Assembly (NCBI GenBank): GCA_028282785.1
Contig: JANQHE010000072.1
Location: 1-48,869, forward strand
DNA: 48,869 bases
From: Bacteroidales bacterium
Lineage (GTDB): Bacteria; Bacteroidota; Bacteroidia; Bacteroidales; UBA12077
Direction: 5' to 3'
Shown here in pieces: positions 9,109 through 15,836 of the stretch. The position numbers and the translations under genes were made by a program. The notes under the pieces were generated by a model. The model saw nothing but the letters and a program-made list of their open reading frames with translations, was not told where the DNA came from and made no database searches. Each line of letters starts with the position of its first letter. Position 1 is the first letter of the stretch.

Positions 9109-10524
9109 TTATGCTCGTAATGCAGTAATTACTTGCATTCTACGAACCCTGCGTAATGGTATATAGCACGCAAATAGTACCATGATCATGATAATTGCTC
9201 CTTGCCAGAAAAAGTATGCATCAAACCAGGCAAGTGGCATTACAGGATCAAAACCCATATCTTCATACATTTTCGCCATTTCACCAGTCATTTTCCAGGG
9301 GTTTTTATGCCCAAAAACAACAAAAGGAGCAGAAGCGATTAATCCGCCTAATGTTCCAATTAATCCTAAAAACAACATTTCAATCACCAAAACAAAACTT
9401 AGTCTTATTTTTGACATGCCTATTGCTACCATAACTCCCAATTCACGCTTTCTTTCGGCAATCATCATTAGAACAGTTCCAATAATTCCGAAAAGAACGA
9501 TGAAATATAAGATTCCTATAAAAATTACTCCCCCAACACTGTCTCCTTCAATTTGCTGTTTCAATGTAGGATTAAACTCTTCCCAATTTTTAACAGCGAA
9601 ATGGTCTCCCTGAATTCTTTGTTTAAGCTCATTTTGAGTACGTAGCATATCGTCTGTATCATCAAGATTGATATTAAGTGAGGTTACCCTGTTTCCTAAG
9701 CTGAAGAATTCCTGAGCGTTTTCCAATGTCATATATACCAGTTTATTATCTAATTCCGGTGAAATTATTTTAACAACTCCACGAATTGGAAATACATTGG
9801 CTGCAGAAACTCCATGATAACCAGCTCCAATTAATACAAGCGTATCGCCAACATCAGCTTTTAAATATCTTGCCAAACGATCGGATACCAAAACACCATT
9901 GTCTTTTTTACTAAGAAAATTACTTTCAAACGATGCTTTTTCTTTAATAATTGGAAATAGCTTTTTTTCAAGTTTCTTATCCAATGAAAGGTCTAATGAA
10001 ATTTTTGGTAATGAGCTATATGAATTGTTTTCATTTGCTTTTAATAGTTCTATTTGTTTCTCCGGTAAATCAATTTCATTTAGAATTGATTCAACTATTT
10101 CCGGAGTAAATTTATATTTAACAATTCTATTTTCAGGATCTGAAAGATTTTTTTCTCTTTCAGTATCTATTCCTGTTACTAAAACTCCTTTTGATTGGAT
10201 TCCTGTTGAGGCAAGTGCAAATGATTCAACTCTGGGAACCGCAATTTTAATATTATCAATTTTATTTACGGATGAAATTAAATCATCGGTATATTCGAAA
10301 CTATTATCAATAGCAGGATCGTAAAAGAATTCTTTATTCTGAATTTGAATATATCCTGTAAAAGATTCAATAGCCTGATTGATCATATGATCATATGTAC
10401 CTAGCTGAAAAGCACGCATAATTATAGCAAAGAACAAAGCAAAGAATATGGATGCTGTTGTAATGAGAGTTCGTCGCTTATTGCGCCAAATATTCCTCCA
10501 GGCCATTATAAAACTTCTTTTCAT
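9109..10524 (-). CDS. LolC/E-like FtsX-family ABC permease (first of pair)
   Basis: The protein has 471 aa with the same layout as its neighbour. There is an N-terminal cytoplasmic helix plus transmembrane helix (AWRNIWRNKRRTLITTASI), a periplasmic domain of about 280 aa, and three C-terminal helices around AERKRELGVMVAIGMSKIRL, ending at the typical IPLRRVRRMQVITALRA. The ATG at 10524 is only 25 bp downstream of the LolA-like gene, implying co-transcription. It probably pairs with the next permease and the ATPase to move a lipid-linked or hydrophobic substrate from the inner membrane to the LolA-like carrier. That substrate class is inferred from family and context only. Confidence 0.9.
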   Translation of the reverse strand: MKRSFIMAWRNIWRNKRRTLITTASIFFALFFAIIMRAFQLGTYDHMINQAIESFTGYIQIQNKEFFYDPAIDNSFEYTDDLISSVNKIDNIKIAVPRVESFALASTGIQSKGVLVTGIDTEREKNLSDPENRIVKYKFTPEIVESILNEIDLPEKQIELLKANENNSYSSLPKISLDLSLDKKLEKKLFPIIKEKASFESNFLSKKDNGVLVSDRLARYLKADVGDTLVLIGAGYHGVSAANVFPIRGVVKIISPELDNKLVYMTLENAQEFFSLGNRVTSLNINLDDTDDMLRTQNELKQRIQGDHFAVKNWEEFNPTLKQQIEGDSVGGVIFIGILYFIVLFGIIGTVLMMIAERKRELGVMVAIGMSKIRLSFVLVIEMLFLGLIGTLGGLIASAPFVVFGHKNPWKMTGEMAKMYEDMGFDPVMPLAWFDAYFFWQGAIIMIMVLFACYIPLRRVRRMQVITALRA

Positions 10525-10549
10525 TTTTTATTTAATTAATCATTAAAAA

Positions 10550-11296
10550 TTAGCGTAATCGCTTCATGTTTTGTTGAGAGAAAAAAGAATTTTGGATGTT
10601 AATATTAAATTTAATTTCATTGATCTCCACAATAGTTTTTTGATTCTCCTTATCTGCCGGAACAATTTCAATTCTTGAAGGGATTTTGCGTCCATCCATG
10701 GTTTTAATTTTGGTTCCAAGTTCTGTTTTAACCAAAAATTCATCTTCATCGTAATATTCTGATTTCATCATTAAATATTCATCTTTACTTACCCAACGAA
10801 TGATTTTTCCCCAGACGACTGCAGATTCTTCCTTTGGAAGCATTTCAATTTTCCAGCAATCCCATCCGTCAATGGTTTCATTTCCAATAATTTCATGAGT
10901 AAAATCAACGACCATAGATGATTCTTTTAAAATATCATCATTGGTGTAATCCGAACCCATCCAACCATCAGCCATCATTGATGGTGGGAGTTTTATCATC
11001 CTGCTAATACTTGGTACCCAGTTCCACATTTCTGTTCCGCGTTTTAGAAATGCCTGGCCTTTTTCTTTTGCCGGGGCGGTTATTAATGTCATTGAATAAT
11101 CGTCTTCTAACGACCAAATTTTAAATTGAATGGTCCGTTCCCAGGTTGGCCGTACAATTGTCATTGTCATAATTCCCTGGCTTGATTTTTCTCCATTCCA
11201 TTTATCATCAGCTTTTTTAATAATTTCAGTTGCATTTTGTGCATTTGCAAATACAAATGATAGTATTAATCCTAGTAGTAATACATTTTTTTTCAT
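10550..11296 (-). CDS. LolA-like periplasmic carrier (outer membrane lipoprotein-sorting protein family)
   Basis: The protein has 248 aa from ATG 11296 (alternative ATG 11305). The signal peptide KKNVLLLGLILSFVFANA is followed by the mature start QNATEIIKKADDKWNG. The pattern QGIMTMTIVRP, then KGQAFLKRGTEMWNWVPSI, IKLPPSMM, WMGSDYTNDDI and WDCWKIEMLP is typical of the LolA_like (PF17131) family, which takes the LolA half-barrel fold. These proteins usually sit beside RND or ABC exporters together with a DUF1302-like barrel, as here. The inferred role is shuttling a lipidic molecule across the periplasm. The gap to tetR is 61 bp and contains a dispersed repeat (11312-11360). Confidence 0.88.
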   Translation of the reverse strand: MKKNVLLLGLILSFVFANAQNATEIIKKADDKWNGEKSSQGIMTMTIVRPTWERTIQFKIWSLEDDYSMTLITAPAKEKGQAFLKRGTEMWNWVPSISRMIKLPPSMMADGWMGSDYTNDDILKESSMVVDFTHEIIGNETIDGWDCWKIEMLPKEESAVVWGKIIRWVSKDEYLMMKSEYYDEDEFLVKTELGTKIKTMDGRKIPSRIEIVPADKENQKTIVEINEIKFNINIQNSFFSQQNMKRLR

Positions 11297-11311
11297 TGCA
11301 TTCATTTTTTT

Positions 11312-11360
11312 AGTTTAGCCTGCCACATCAACTGTTATCGGCTGATAGGGCAAACAGGTT
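11312..11360 (-). repeat. Dispersed intergenic repeat, copy 1
   Basis: Read on the minus strand this matches 21251-21296 on the plus strand. About 25 of the first 29 bases agree, and both copies end with GGCAGGCTAAA after a short indel. It lies between tetR and the LolA-like gene. It contains partial self-complementarity and could fold in RNA. Confidence 0.6.
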
Positions 11361-11366
11361 GTAATT

Positions 11367-12020
11367 CTATAATAGATAATATCCTAATCTTTCGTCTAAT
11401 TGTATGGAACTATCAATAGTTTGTGTGTCTTTATTTACAAACATTTCTTTCATTTTTCTTTTCAATTTATCAATCAGATCTTTTGTAAACATTTCAGGAG
11501 CAAAGACATACATTAAAGTAAAACCTTTAAATATGGATGAAAATAACACAACAGCTAATTCAGGGTCCTTAAAATTTTGTTTAGCGAAATAATTTAGTAT
11601 TAGTTGTTGACTATTTTGTATTTTATGGTTGTGATTTTCTTTCATTAATACAGCGATTGCATCTTTTTGTACAGAAAGTTGAAAGAACAATCTCCACTCC
11701 TGTGGATTGTTTGTTAAAAGGTCAAAGAAGCGGTCAAAAAAATCTTCTGCTTCTTGAGTGGTTATTACTTCATCGTGGTTTGGGTCCAGTATATCCATAG
11801 TACGATTTATTATATCGTCGAATATATTTGAAAGCAAATCTTCTTTGCTTTCGAAGTAATTATAAACTAATCCCTTAGAGATTCCTGCTTTTTCTGCTAT
11901 TTTACTAATTGAAGTTGTGTGATAACCTTCATTAGCAAATAACTCAAGGGCGACTTTTGTAATAAGTTTTTTCTTTTCTTCTCTAATTTCTTCGAATTGT
12001 TCTGTTGTTCTTGGCGACAT
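11367..12020 (-). CDS. TetR/AcrR-family repressor heading the LolA-like/FtsX operon
   Basis: The protein has 217 aa. The N-terminal helix-turn-helix is clear (ALELFANEGYHTTSISKIAEKAGISKGLVYNYFESKEDLL, about residues 24-62), followed by an all-helical ligand-binding domain. I choose ATG 12020 (MSPRTTEQF). An upstream in-frame TTG at 12047 lies inside a likely operator and gives an untypical leader. Two near-identical operator-like sites lie upstream, one overlapping the -7 box, so autorepression is likely. No separate promoter is visible before the LolA-like gene, so this repressor probably controls the whole transport operon from its own promoter. The ligand is unknown, perhaps a fatty acyl or other hydrophobic compound given the cargo. 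Confidence 0.9.
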   Translation of the reverse strand: MSPRTTEQFEEIREEKKKLITKVALELFANEGYHTTSISKIAEKAGISKGLVYNYFESKEDLLSNIFDDIINRTMDILDPNHDEVITTQEAEDFFDRFFDLLTNNPQEWRLFFQLSVQKDAIAVLMKENHNHKIQNSQQLILNYFAKQNFKDPELAVVLFSSIFKGFTLMYVFAPEMFTKDLIDKLKRKMKEMFVNKDTQTIDSSIQLDERLGYYLL

Positions 12021-12031
12021 AATAATTATGA

Positions 12032-12047
12032 TTGAACGTTTAGTCAA
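12032..12047. promoter_or_regulatory. Candidate TetR operator O1
   Basis: TTGAACGTTTAGTCAA has TTGA...TCAA ends as a partial palindrome and matches the site at 12076-12091 at 13 of 16 positions in the same orientation. It lies 12 bp upstream of the chosen start codon, in the transcribed leader. Confidence 0.6.
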
Positions 12048-12075
12048 AAAATAATTAACATAAAACCGTTTTTGA

Positions 12076-12091
12076 ATGAACGGTTGGTCAA
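12076..12091. promoter_or_regulatory. Candidate TetR operator O2
   Basis: ATGAACGGTTGGTCAA matches O1 at 13 of 16 positions, 44 bp away. Its GGTCAA end overlaps the -7 box at 12089-12096, so binding would block the promoter. AACGGTT (12079-12085) also forms a perfect 7-bp inverted repeat with AACCGTT at 12064-12070. Confidence 0.62.
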
Positions 12092-12121
12092 AGGTAATAT
12101 CTTTTTAAAATAAAAAGCAAA
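12089..12121 (-). promoter_or_regulatory. Promoter of the tetR-headed operon
   Basis: On the minus strand, TTTG (12121-12118) and TACCTTTG (12096-12089) are separated by 21 bp. This is a full match to the Bacteroidota -33/-7 consensus (TTTG, 19-21 bp, TAnnTTTG). The start site would fall near 12082, inside operator O2. Confidence 0.7.
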
Positions 12122-12189
12122 TTTTTTAATAATTTTTTATGTTAAGTTTATGTTTTGTGATTATAATTTATAGATATACAGATATTTAT

Positions 12190-12221
12190 AAACAAAAAGA
12201 GAGGGAGTTGATTCTCCCTCT
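12190..12221 (-). terminator. Rho-independent terminator of the acid phosphatase gene
   Basis: A perfect 8-bp stem, AGAGGGAG/CTCCCTCT (12200-12207 and 12214-12221), has a 6-base loop. On the minus strand it is followed by CTTTTTGTTT. It lies 25 bp past the stop codon at 12246. Confidence 0.85.
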
Positions 12222-12245
12222 TTAATTAATTATCTCAAATATTCA

Positions 12246-13031
12246 TTAATATCCAATCAATTTTGACCTTCTTAATTCATATTTTTCCTGATCACTTAAA
12301 TTATTTTTATTATCTAGGATTTCTTTTTCCCAGGAACCATACATTGGGTTAGGCAAAACAATGAATTTTTCTCCAAACCGATCTTTATTTTCTTCAATTA
12401 CATTAAATCCATAATTTACATATCTGTTTTCAAAAACTTCAGAGAAATCTCCCATATTATCTCCAATCAATAAAACGATCTCGAAATTTTCTTTTACAAT
12501 ACCTCGTCTTGCTTTTTTACTACTGGTAGTTGTTTTTAGAAGCAAATGAGAACTATCTGCAAAAGCAAATCCTTCTTTTTGTAGATTTTTTAAGGTAACA
12601 TCAAAATCATCCACATGTCTGTTAGAGATATAAAACACTTCAATATTTTTTGATTTAGCGTAATTTGTAAATTCAACTGCACCGGGTAAAGCCTTTGCAT
12701 TTATTTGGTTAACCCAGTAGTTCCAGGTTTTCTTTGAATAACCTTCTCCTGTTTGAATCGCATTTCCTTCAAATGGGCTGTTATCAAGCATTGTTTCGTC
12801 AATATCTACAACAATTGCTTTTTTAGTGTCAGTTTGATTTTCTACAATCTGATCAACTCTAATTTTTGCCCAGTTAAAACATTGATAATATATGGCTTTC
12901 ATTTCAGAAGCTCTTTGATACCATAAAACTGACATGATTAAATGATCTTGCGAATTGCTTTTATTTTCGACTCGCTGACAAGAATTTAGCACAAAAATAG
13001 CACTAAAAAATAATAATATTATCTTTTTCAT
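12246..13031 (-). CDS. Class C (P4-type) acid phosphatase / 5'-nucleotidase lipoprotein
   Basis: The protein has 261 aa. A lipoprotein signal peptide ends in LNSC (Cys18). The HAD/DDDD-superfamily motif I is VVDIDETMLDNSP (Asp76 and Asp78 as nucleophile and acid/base), motif II is YISNR (about 134-138), and motif IV is GDNMGDF (Asp191, Asp195). This matches the lipoprotein e(P4) family, which removes phosphate from nucleotides in the periplasm or at the cell surface so that nucleosides can be taken up. It has its own terminator and is divergent from the ECF sigma gene. No clear promoter consensus was found for it. Confidence 0.93.
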   Translation of the reverse strand: MKKIILLFFSAIFVLNSCQRVENKSNSQDHLIMSVLWYQRASEMKAIYYQCFNWAKIRVDQIVENQTDTKKAIVVDIDETMLDNSPFEGNAIQTGEGYSKKTWNYWVNQINAKALPGAVEFTNYAKSKNIEVFYISNRHVDDFDVTLKNLQKEGFAFADSSHLLLKTTTSSKKARRGIVKENFEIVLLIGDNMGDFSEVFENRYVNYGFNVIEENKDRFGEKFIVLPNPMYGSWEKEILDNKNNLSDQEKYELRRSKLIGY

Positions 13032-13107
13032 ATTTAGTAAGTTTTTTGAGTTAAAGGAGTATAAATTTAGATATTAAATTAATGATGAAAAAATTTATAA
13101 TTTCGCC

Positions 13108-13137
13108 TGTAACTTTTTAGTTAGATAAACGTCATAC
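13108..13137 (+). promoter_or_regulatory. ECF-type promoter of the sigma factor gene (autoregulatory)
   Basis: TGTAAC at 13108-13113, a 16-bp spacer and CGTCATAC at 13130-13137, 17 bp before the ATG. The same two boxes with the same spacing occur at 18771-18800, and a variant occurs at 14736-14764. TGTAAC/CGTC is the usual -35/-10 type for ECF sigma factors, and self-activation is the rule in that group. Confidence 0.75.
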
Positions 13138-13154
13138 TTCCGAATAGAGAAAAA

Positions 13155-13640
13155 ATGACTGTAGAAGAATATAATAAAAGCGTTGATTTATATTCAGATG
13201 GTGTTTACCGGTTTATCTTAAAAAATATTAAAGATGAAGATGAAGCGAAAGATATCGTTCAGGACACCTATGAAAAACTTTGGGTAAGAGCAAGCAAAGT
13301 TACTTATGGAAAGGTAAAATCATATTTATTCTCTGCTGCATACCATACAATGATCGACAAAATCAGGAAAAATAAAAGGATAACTAATTTAGTTGATTTT
13401 AATGACAATTTGGGAACATATACAGATAATTACACCGGATTAAGTGAAGTTTTAGATGAAGCATTAAAGCAATTACCAGAAGTTCAAAGATCGGTTATTT
13501 TATTACGCGATTATGAGGGATATGCATACAATGAAATTGCTGAAATAACGAACTTATCCGAATCACAAGTAAAGGTTTATATTTACAGGGGTCGTTTAGC
13601 TTTAAAGAAATATTTAGGTAGTGTTGAAGCATTAGTTTAG
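13155..13640 (+). CDS. ECF RNA polymerase sigma factor
   Basis: The protein has 161 aa, the normal ECF length. Region 2 is seen in DEAKDIVQDTYEKLW (about 29-43) and in KVKSYLFSAAYHTMIDKIRK. Region 4 holds LPEVQRSVILLRDYEGYAYNEIAEI and LSESQVKVYIYRGRLALKKYL, a sigma-70 helix-turn-helix. It is followed 14 bp later by a membrane protein of the expected anti-sigma layout. An ECF-type promoter just upstream suggests it activates itself, the barrel gene at 14806 and the ABC operon at 18822. The signal is probably envelope stress, by analogy with similar sigma/anti-sigma/barrel sets in Bacteroidota. Confidence 0.95.
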   Translation: MTVEEYNKSVDLYSDGVYRFILKNIKDEDEAKDIVQDTYEKLWVRASKVTYGKVKSYLFSAAYHTMIDKIRKNKRITNLVDFNDNLGTYTDNYTGLSEVLDEALKQLPEVQRSVILLRDYEGYAYNEIAEITNLSESQVKVYIYRGRLALKKYLGSVEALV

Positions 13641-13654
13641 AAAAATAATAATAA

Positions 13655-14728
13655 ATGATTAATATTAATAGAAATAACTACGAAGAGTATTTTATTGATT
13701 TTCTGGATGGAAATTTGAACCAAACAGAAAGGGAACAGTTATTTCTATTTTTAGATGCTAATCCTGATTTAAAAAAGGAGCTTGAGAATTTTGATGGTGA
13801 ATTGGTAATTAAAGGTGAAGTTTCTTACGAAAATAAAAGTATTTTATTAAAAAAATCATTGTTGGCCGAAGTTACATCTACAAATTTTGATGAATTGTGT
13901 ATTGCAAGTTTAGAAGGAGATTTAAACCAAGCCGAAGAAAAATATTTTCAAGAACTTATTGATGAAGACTCAAAAAAACGAAAAGAATTTGAAGTTTTTA
14001 AATTAACAAAATTTTCTCATGAGGAAGCAATAGTTTTTAAACATAAGCATGTATTGAAGAAAATTGCCAAACCACGATTTAAATGGAACTATGCAATTAT
14101 ATCAACGGCAGCCTCAATTATTATATTAATGGGAATTTATTTTTTATTACCAAAACAAAATACTCCGCTAATTGAAAAACCTATTGCTGACATAAATGAT
14201 CAGCAAAAAAATATATTTGAGAACAATATAATAAAGCGGGAAAAAATAAATAAAATTGAACCTATAAATGTTTATTTATTAACAGATAATAAAATAATAA
14301 ATAAAGTAAAAATAGATATACTAAAAGAGAATAACGTTATAGATAATAAACAATCCGAAATTACTAAAAATAGATATGACGGCATTGATAAATTAGTTGC
14401 TTTGAATGTACCATTTGAAGTAAGCTCAACGATTAATTCCATAGAATTACATCAAACAAATAGGTCAGTTTACATAATGAAAACGAAGTCAAGCGGGGAG
14501 GAACAATATTTTACTGTAGGATCATTTTTAGCTTCCAGGGTATTTAACAAAACGGAAAACGAAAAACTTGAATGGTTCGATGTGGCCCAGGCAAGCGTTG
14601 AGGGTATAAATAAACTGACAGGAACTTCAATGAGCCTGGAACGAAAATATGATGAAAACGGAAATCCGGATAAAACAGAATTTAACTCTAAACTTATAGC
14701 ATTTTCAACTCCGTCAAAAAAAGATTAA
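13655..14728 (+). CDS. Putative membrane anti-sigma factor with duplicated N-terminal motif
   Basis: The protein has 357 aa with one transmembrane helix (about 144-165, WNYAIISTAASIIILMGIYF). It is oriented with about 143 cytoplasmic residues and about 190 periplasmic residues. The cytoplasmic half contains two related helical units: YFIDFLDGNLNQTEREQ (12-28) and LCIASLEGDLNQAEEKY (81-97). Each is followed by a run of charged helix. This resembles the anti-sigma domain pattern without the zinc ligands (no HxxxCxxC). Position directly after the ECF sigma gene, with a 14-bp gap, makes a sigma-binding role very likely. The periplasmic half ends with a segment (FTVGSFLASRVF, VEGINKLTGTSMSLERK) that I cannot assign. 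Confidence 0.82.
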   Translation: MININRNNYEEYFIDFLDGNLNQTEREQLFLFLDANPDLKKELENFDGELVIKGEVSYENKSILLKKSLLAEVTSTNFDELCIASLEGDLNQAEEKYFQELIDEDSKKRKEFEVFKLTKFSHEEAIVFKHKHVLKKIAKPRFKWNYAIISTAASIIILMGIYFLLPKQNTPLIEKPIADINDQQKNIFENNIIKREKINKIEPINVYLLTDNKIINKVKIDILKENNVIDNKQSEITKNRYDGIDKLVALNVPFEVSSTINSIELHQTNRSVYIMKTKSSGEEQYFTVGSFLASRVFNKTENEKLEWFDVAQASVEGINKLTGTSMSLERKYDENGNPDKTEFNSKLIAFSTPSKKD

Positions 14729-14735
14729 AAAAACC

Positions 14736-14764
14736 TGTAACAATTTTGTATGGTTATCCGTCCC
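14736..14764 (+). promoter_or_regulatory. ECF-type promoter variant before the barrel gene
   Basis: TGTAAC at 14736-14741, a 17-bp spacer and CGTCCC at 14759-14764, 41 bp before the ATG at 14806. It departs from the other two copies by one extra spacer base and by CCC in place of the (A/G)TAC end, so it may be weaker. Confidence 0.55.
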
Positions 14765-14805
14765 AGAAAAAACAACAAAGCAATTAAAAAATAAAACGTA
14801 TAATT

Positions 14806-15693
14806 ATGAAAAAAATAGCATTAATATTGGCTACTTTAATGATTACTTTAAATATATTAGGTCAAACTGAAGAACCTAATACAGAGGAAATGAAAAGTGA
14901 GCTACAGGAAACGAAGGATGATACGACTAATATTCGATTTAAGAGAAAAACAGTAAAAATCATTGAAGATGATGGCGAAACTCAAATTTTCGTAAAGAAA
15001 CACAGGAAAAATGATGATTGGAACTGGTTCTGGGAAGATGATAATGATTTCAAAGGTTCTTGGACCGGTTTTTCAATGGGGTTAAGCAATTTTGTTGATA
15101 AGGATTTCTCATTAAGCAGAAAAACATCAGAGCAATACATGGATTTAAACACAGGTAAATCGTGGAATATGAATATCAATTTTGCTCAGTATAGTTTGAA
15201 CATATATAATGAGAAAATAGGTTTGGTAACCGGATTAGGTTTAGAATGGAATTATTATCGTTTCGATAATGATAATACAATACAAGAAAATTCTACTACC
15301 GGGGAAATTGAAGAAGTAGATTTATCAGTAATACAACCAACATGGAACATTGAAAAATCTAAATTTTCAACTACTTATGCAACGATGCCATTATTATTAG
15401 AATTCCATACTTCTTCTTATCAACATAGTGGAATTGTATTTGCAGCAGGGGCAATTGGAGGTTTAAAATTAGGATCTAACACAAAAATTGTTTATAAAGA
15501 GGGCAGCGATAAAAATAAGGACAAAACAAAAGATGATTATAATCTTGCGCCTTTCAGATATGGGTTACATGCAAGAATTGGTGTCGGGGACTGGTTAATT
15601 TATGGAACATATTATTTAACTCCTATGTTTGAGAAAGATAAGGGCCCGGAACTATATCCTATATCCGTTGGTTTTGCATTATCCTTTGAATAA
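14806..15693 (+). CDS. Outer-membrane beta-barrel protein (PorT-like) of the ECF operon
   Basis: The protein has 295 aa. The signal peptide is MKKIALILATLMITLNILGQ. An acidic and basic linker (about 25-75) follows, including repeated KR and DD. The rest is an eight-strand-type barrel with alternating residues (SLNIYNEKIGLVTGLGLEWNYY, ATMPLLLEFHTS, FRYGLHARIGVG), ending ISVGFALSFE with a terminal aromatic pair region. This fits the PF13568-like outer membrane beta-barrel family often placed third after a sigma and anti-sigma gene in Bacteroidota. It is followed by a strong terminator, closing the operon. Its role may be sensing or a stress-response function at the outer membrane; neither is shown. 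Confidence 0.8.
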   Translation: MKKIALILATLMITLNILGQTEEPNTEEMKSELQETKDDTTNIRFKRKTVKIIEDDGETQIFVKKHRKNDDWNWFWEDDNDFKGSWTGFSMGLSNFVDKDFSLSRKTSEQYMDLNTGKSWNMNINFAQYSLNIYNEKIGLVTGLGLEWNYYRFDNDNTIQENSTTGEIEEVDLSVIQPTWNIEKSKFSTTYATMPLLLEFHTSSYQHSGIVFAAGAIGGLKLGSNTKIVYKEGSDKNKDKTKDDYNLAPFRYGLHARIGVGDWLIYGTYYLTPMFEKDKGPELYPISVGFALSFE

Positions 15694-15714
15694 TATTTAA
15701 TTGAAATAAAACTT

Positions 15715-15746
15715 AAAGCCACTTAATAATAAGTGGCTTTTTCTTT
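15715..15746 (+). terminator. Rho-independent terminator of the sigma/anti-sigma/barrel operon
   Basis: Perfect 11-bp stem AAAGCCACTTA/TAAGTGGCTTT (15715-15725 and 15730-15740) with a 4-base ATAA loop, followed by TTCTTTTT. It lies 21 bp past the barrel stop codon. Confidence 0.93.
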
Positions 15747-15836
15747 TTATATCATTTTAACAATTAGTAACTTTATTAGCCATTAGAACTTTATGAACCC
15801 GTATTGAATCAAAAGTCTTTTAATCATAAAACAACA

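Noticed and set aside
9182-10324. Several plus-strand frames of 79-143 codons opposite the first FtsX permease
   Set aside because: All are antisense to a well-supported permease and have no start context or family features.
12021-12047. Upstream TTG start for the TetR gene
   Set aside because: The extra nine residues lie over a likely operator in the leader; the ATG at 12020 begins a typical TetR N-terminus.
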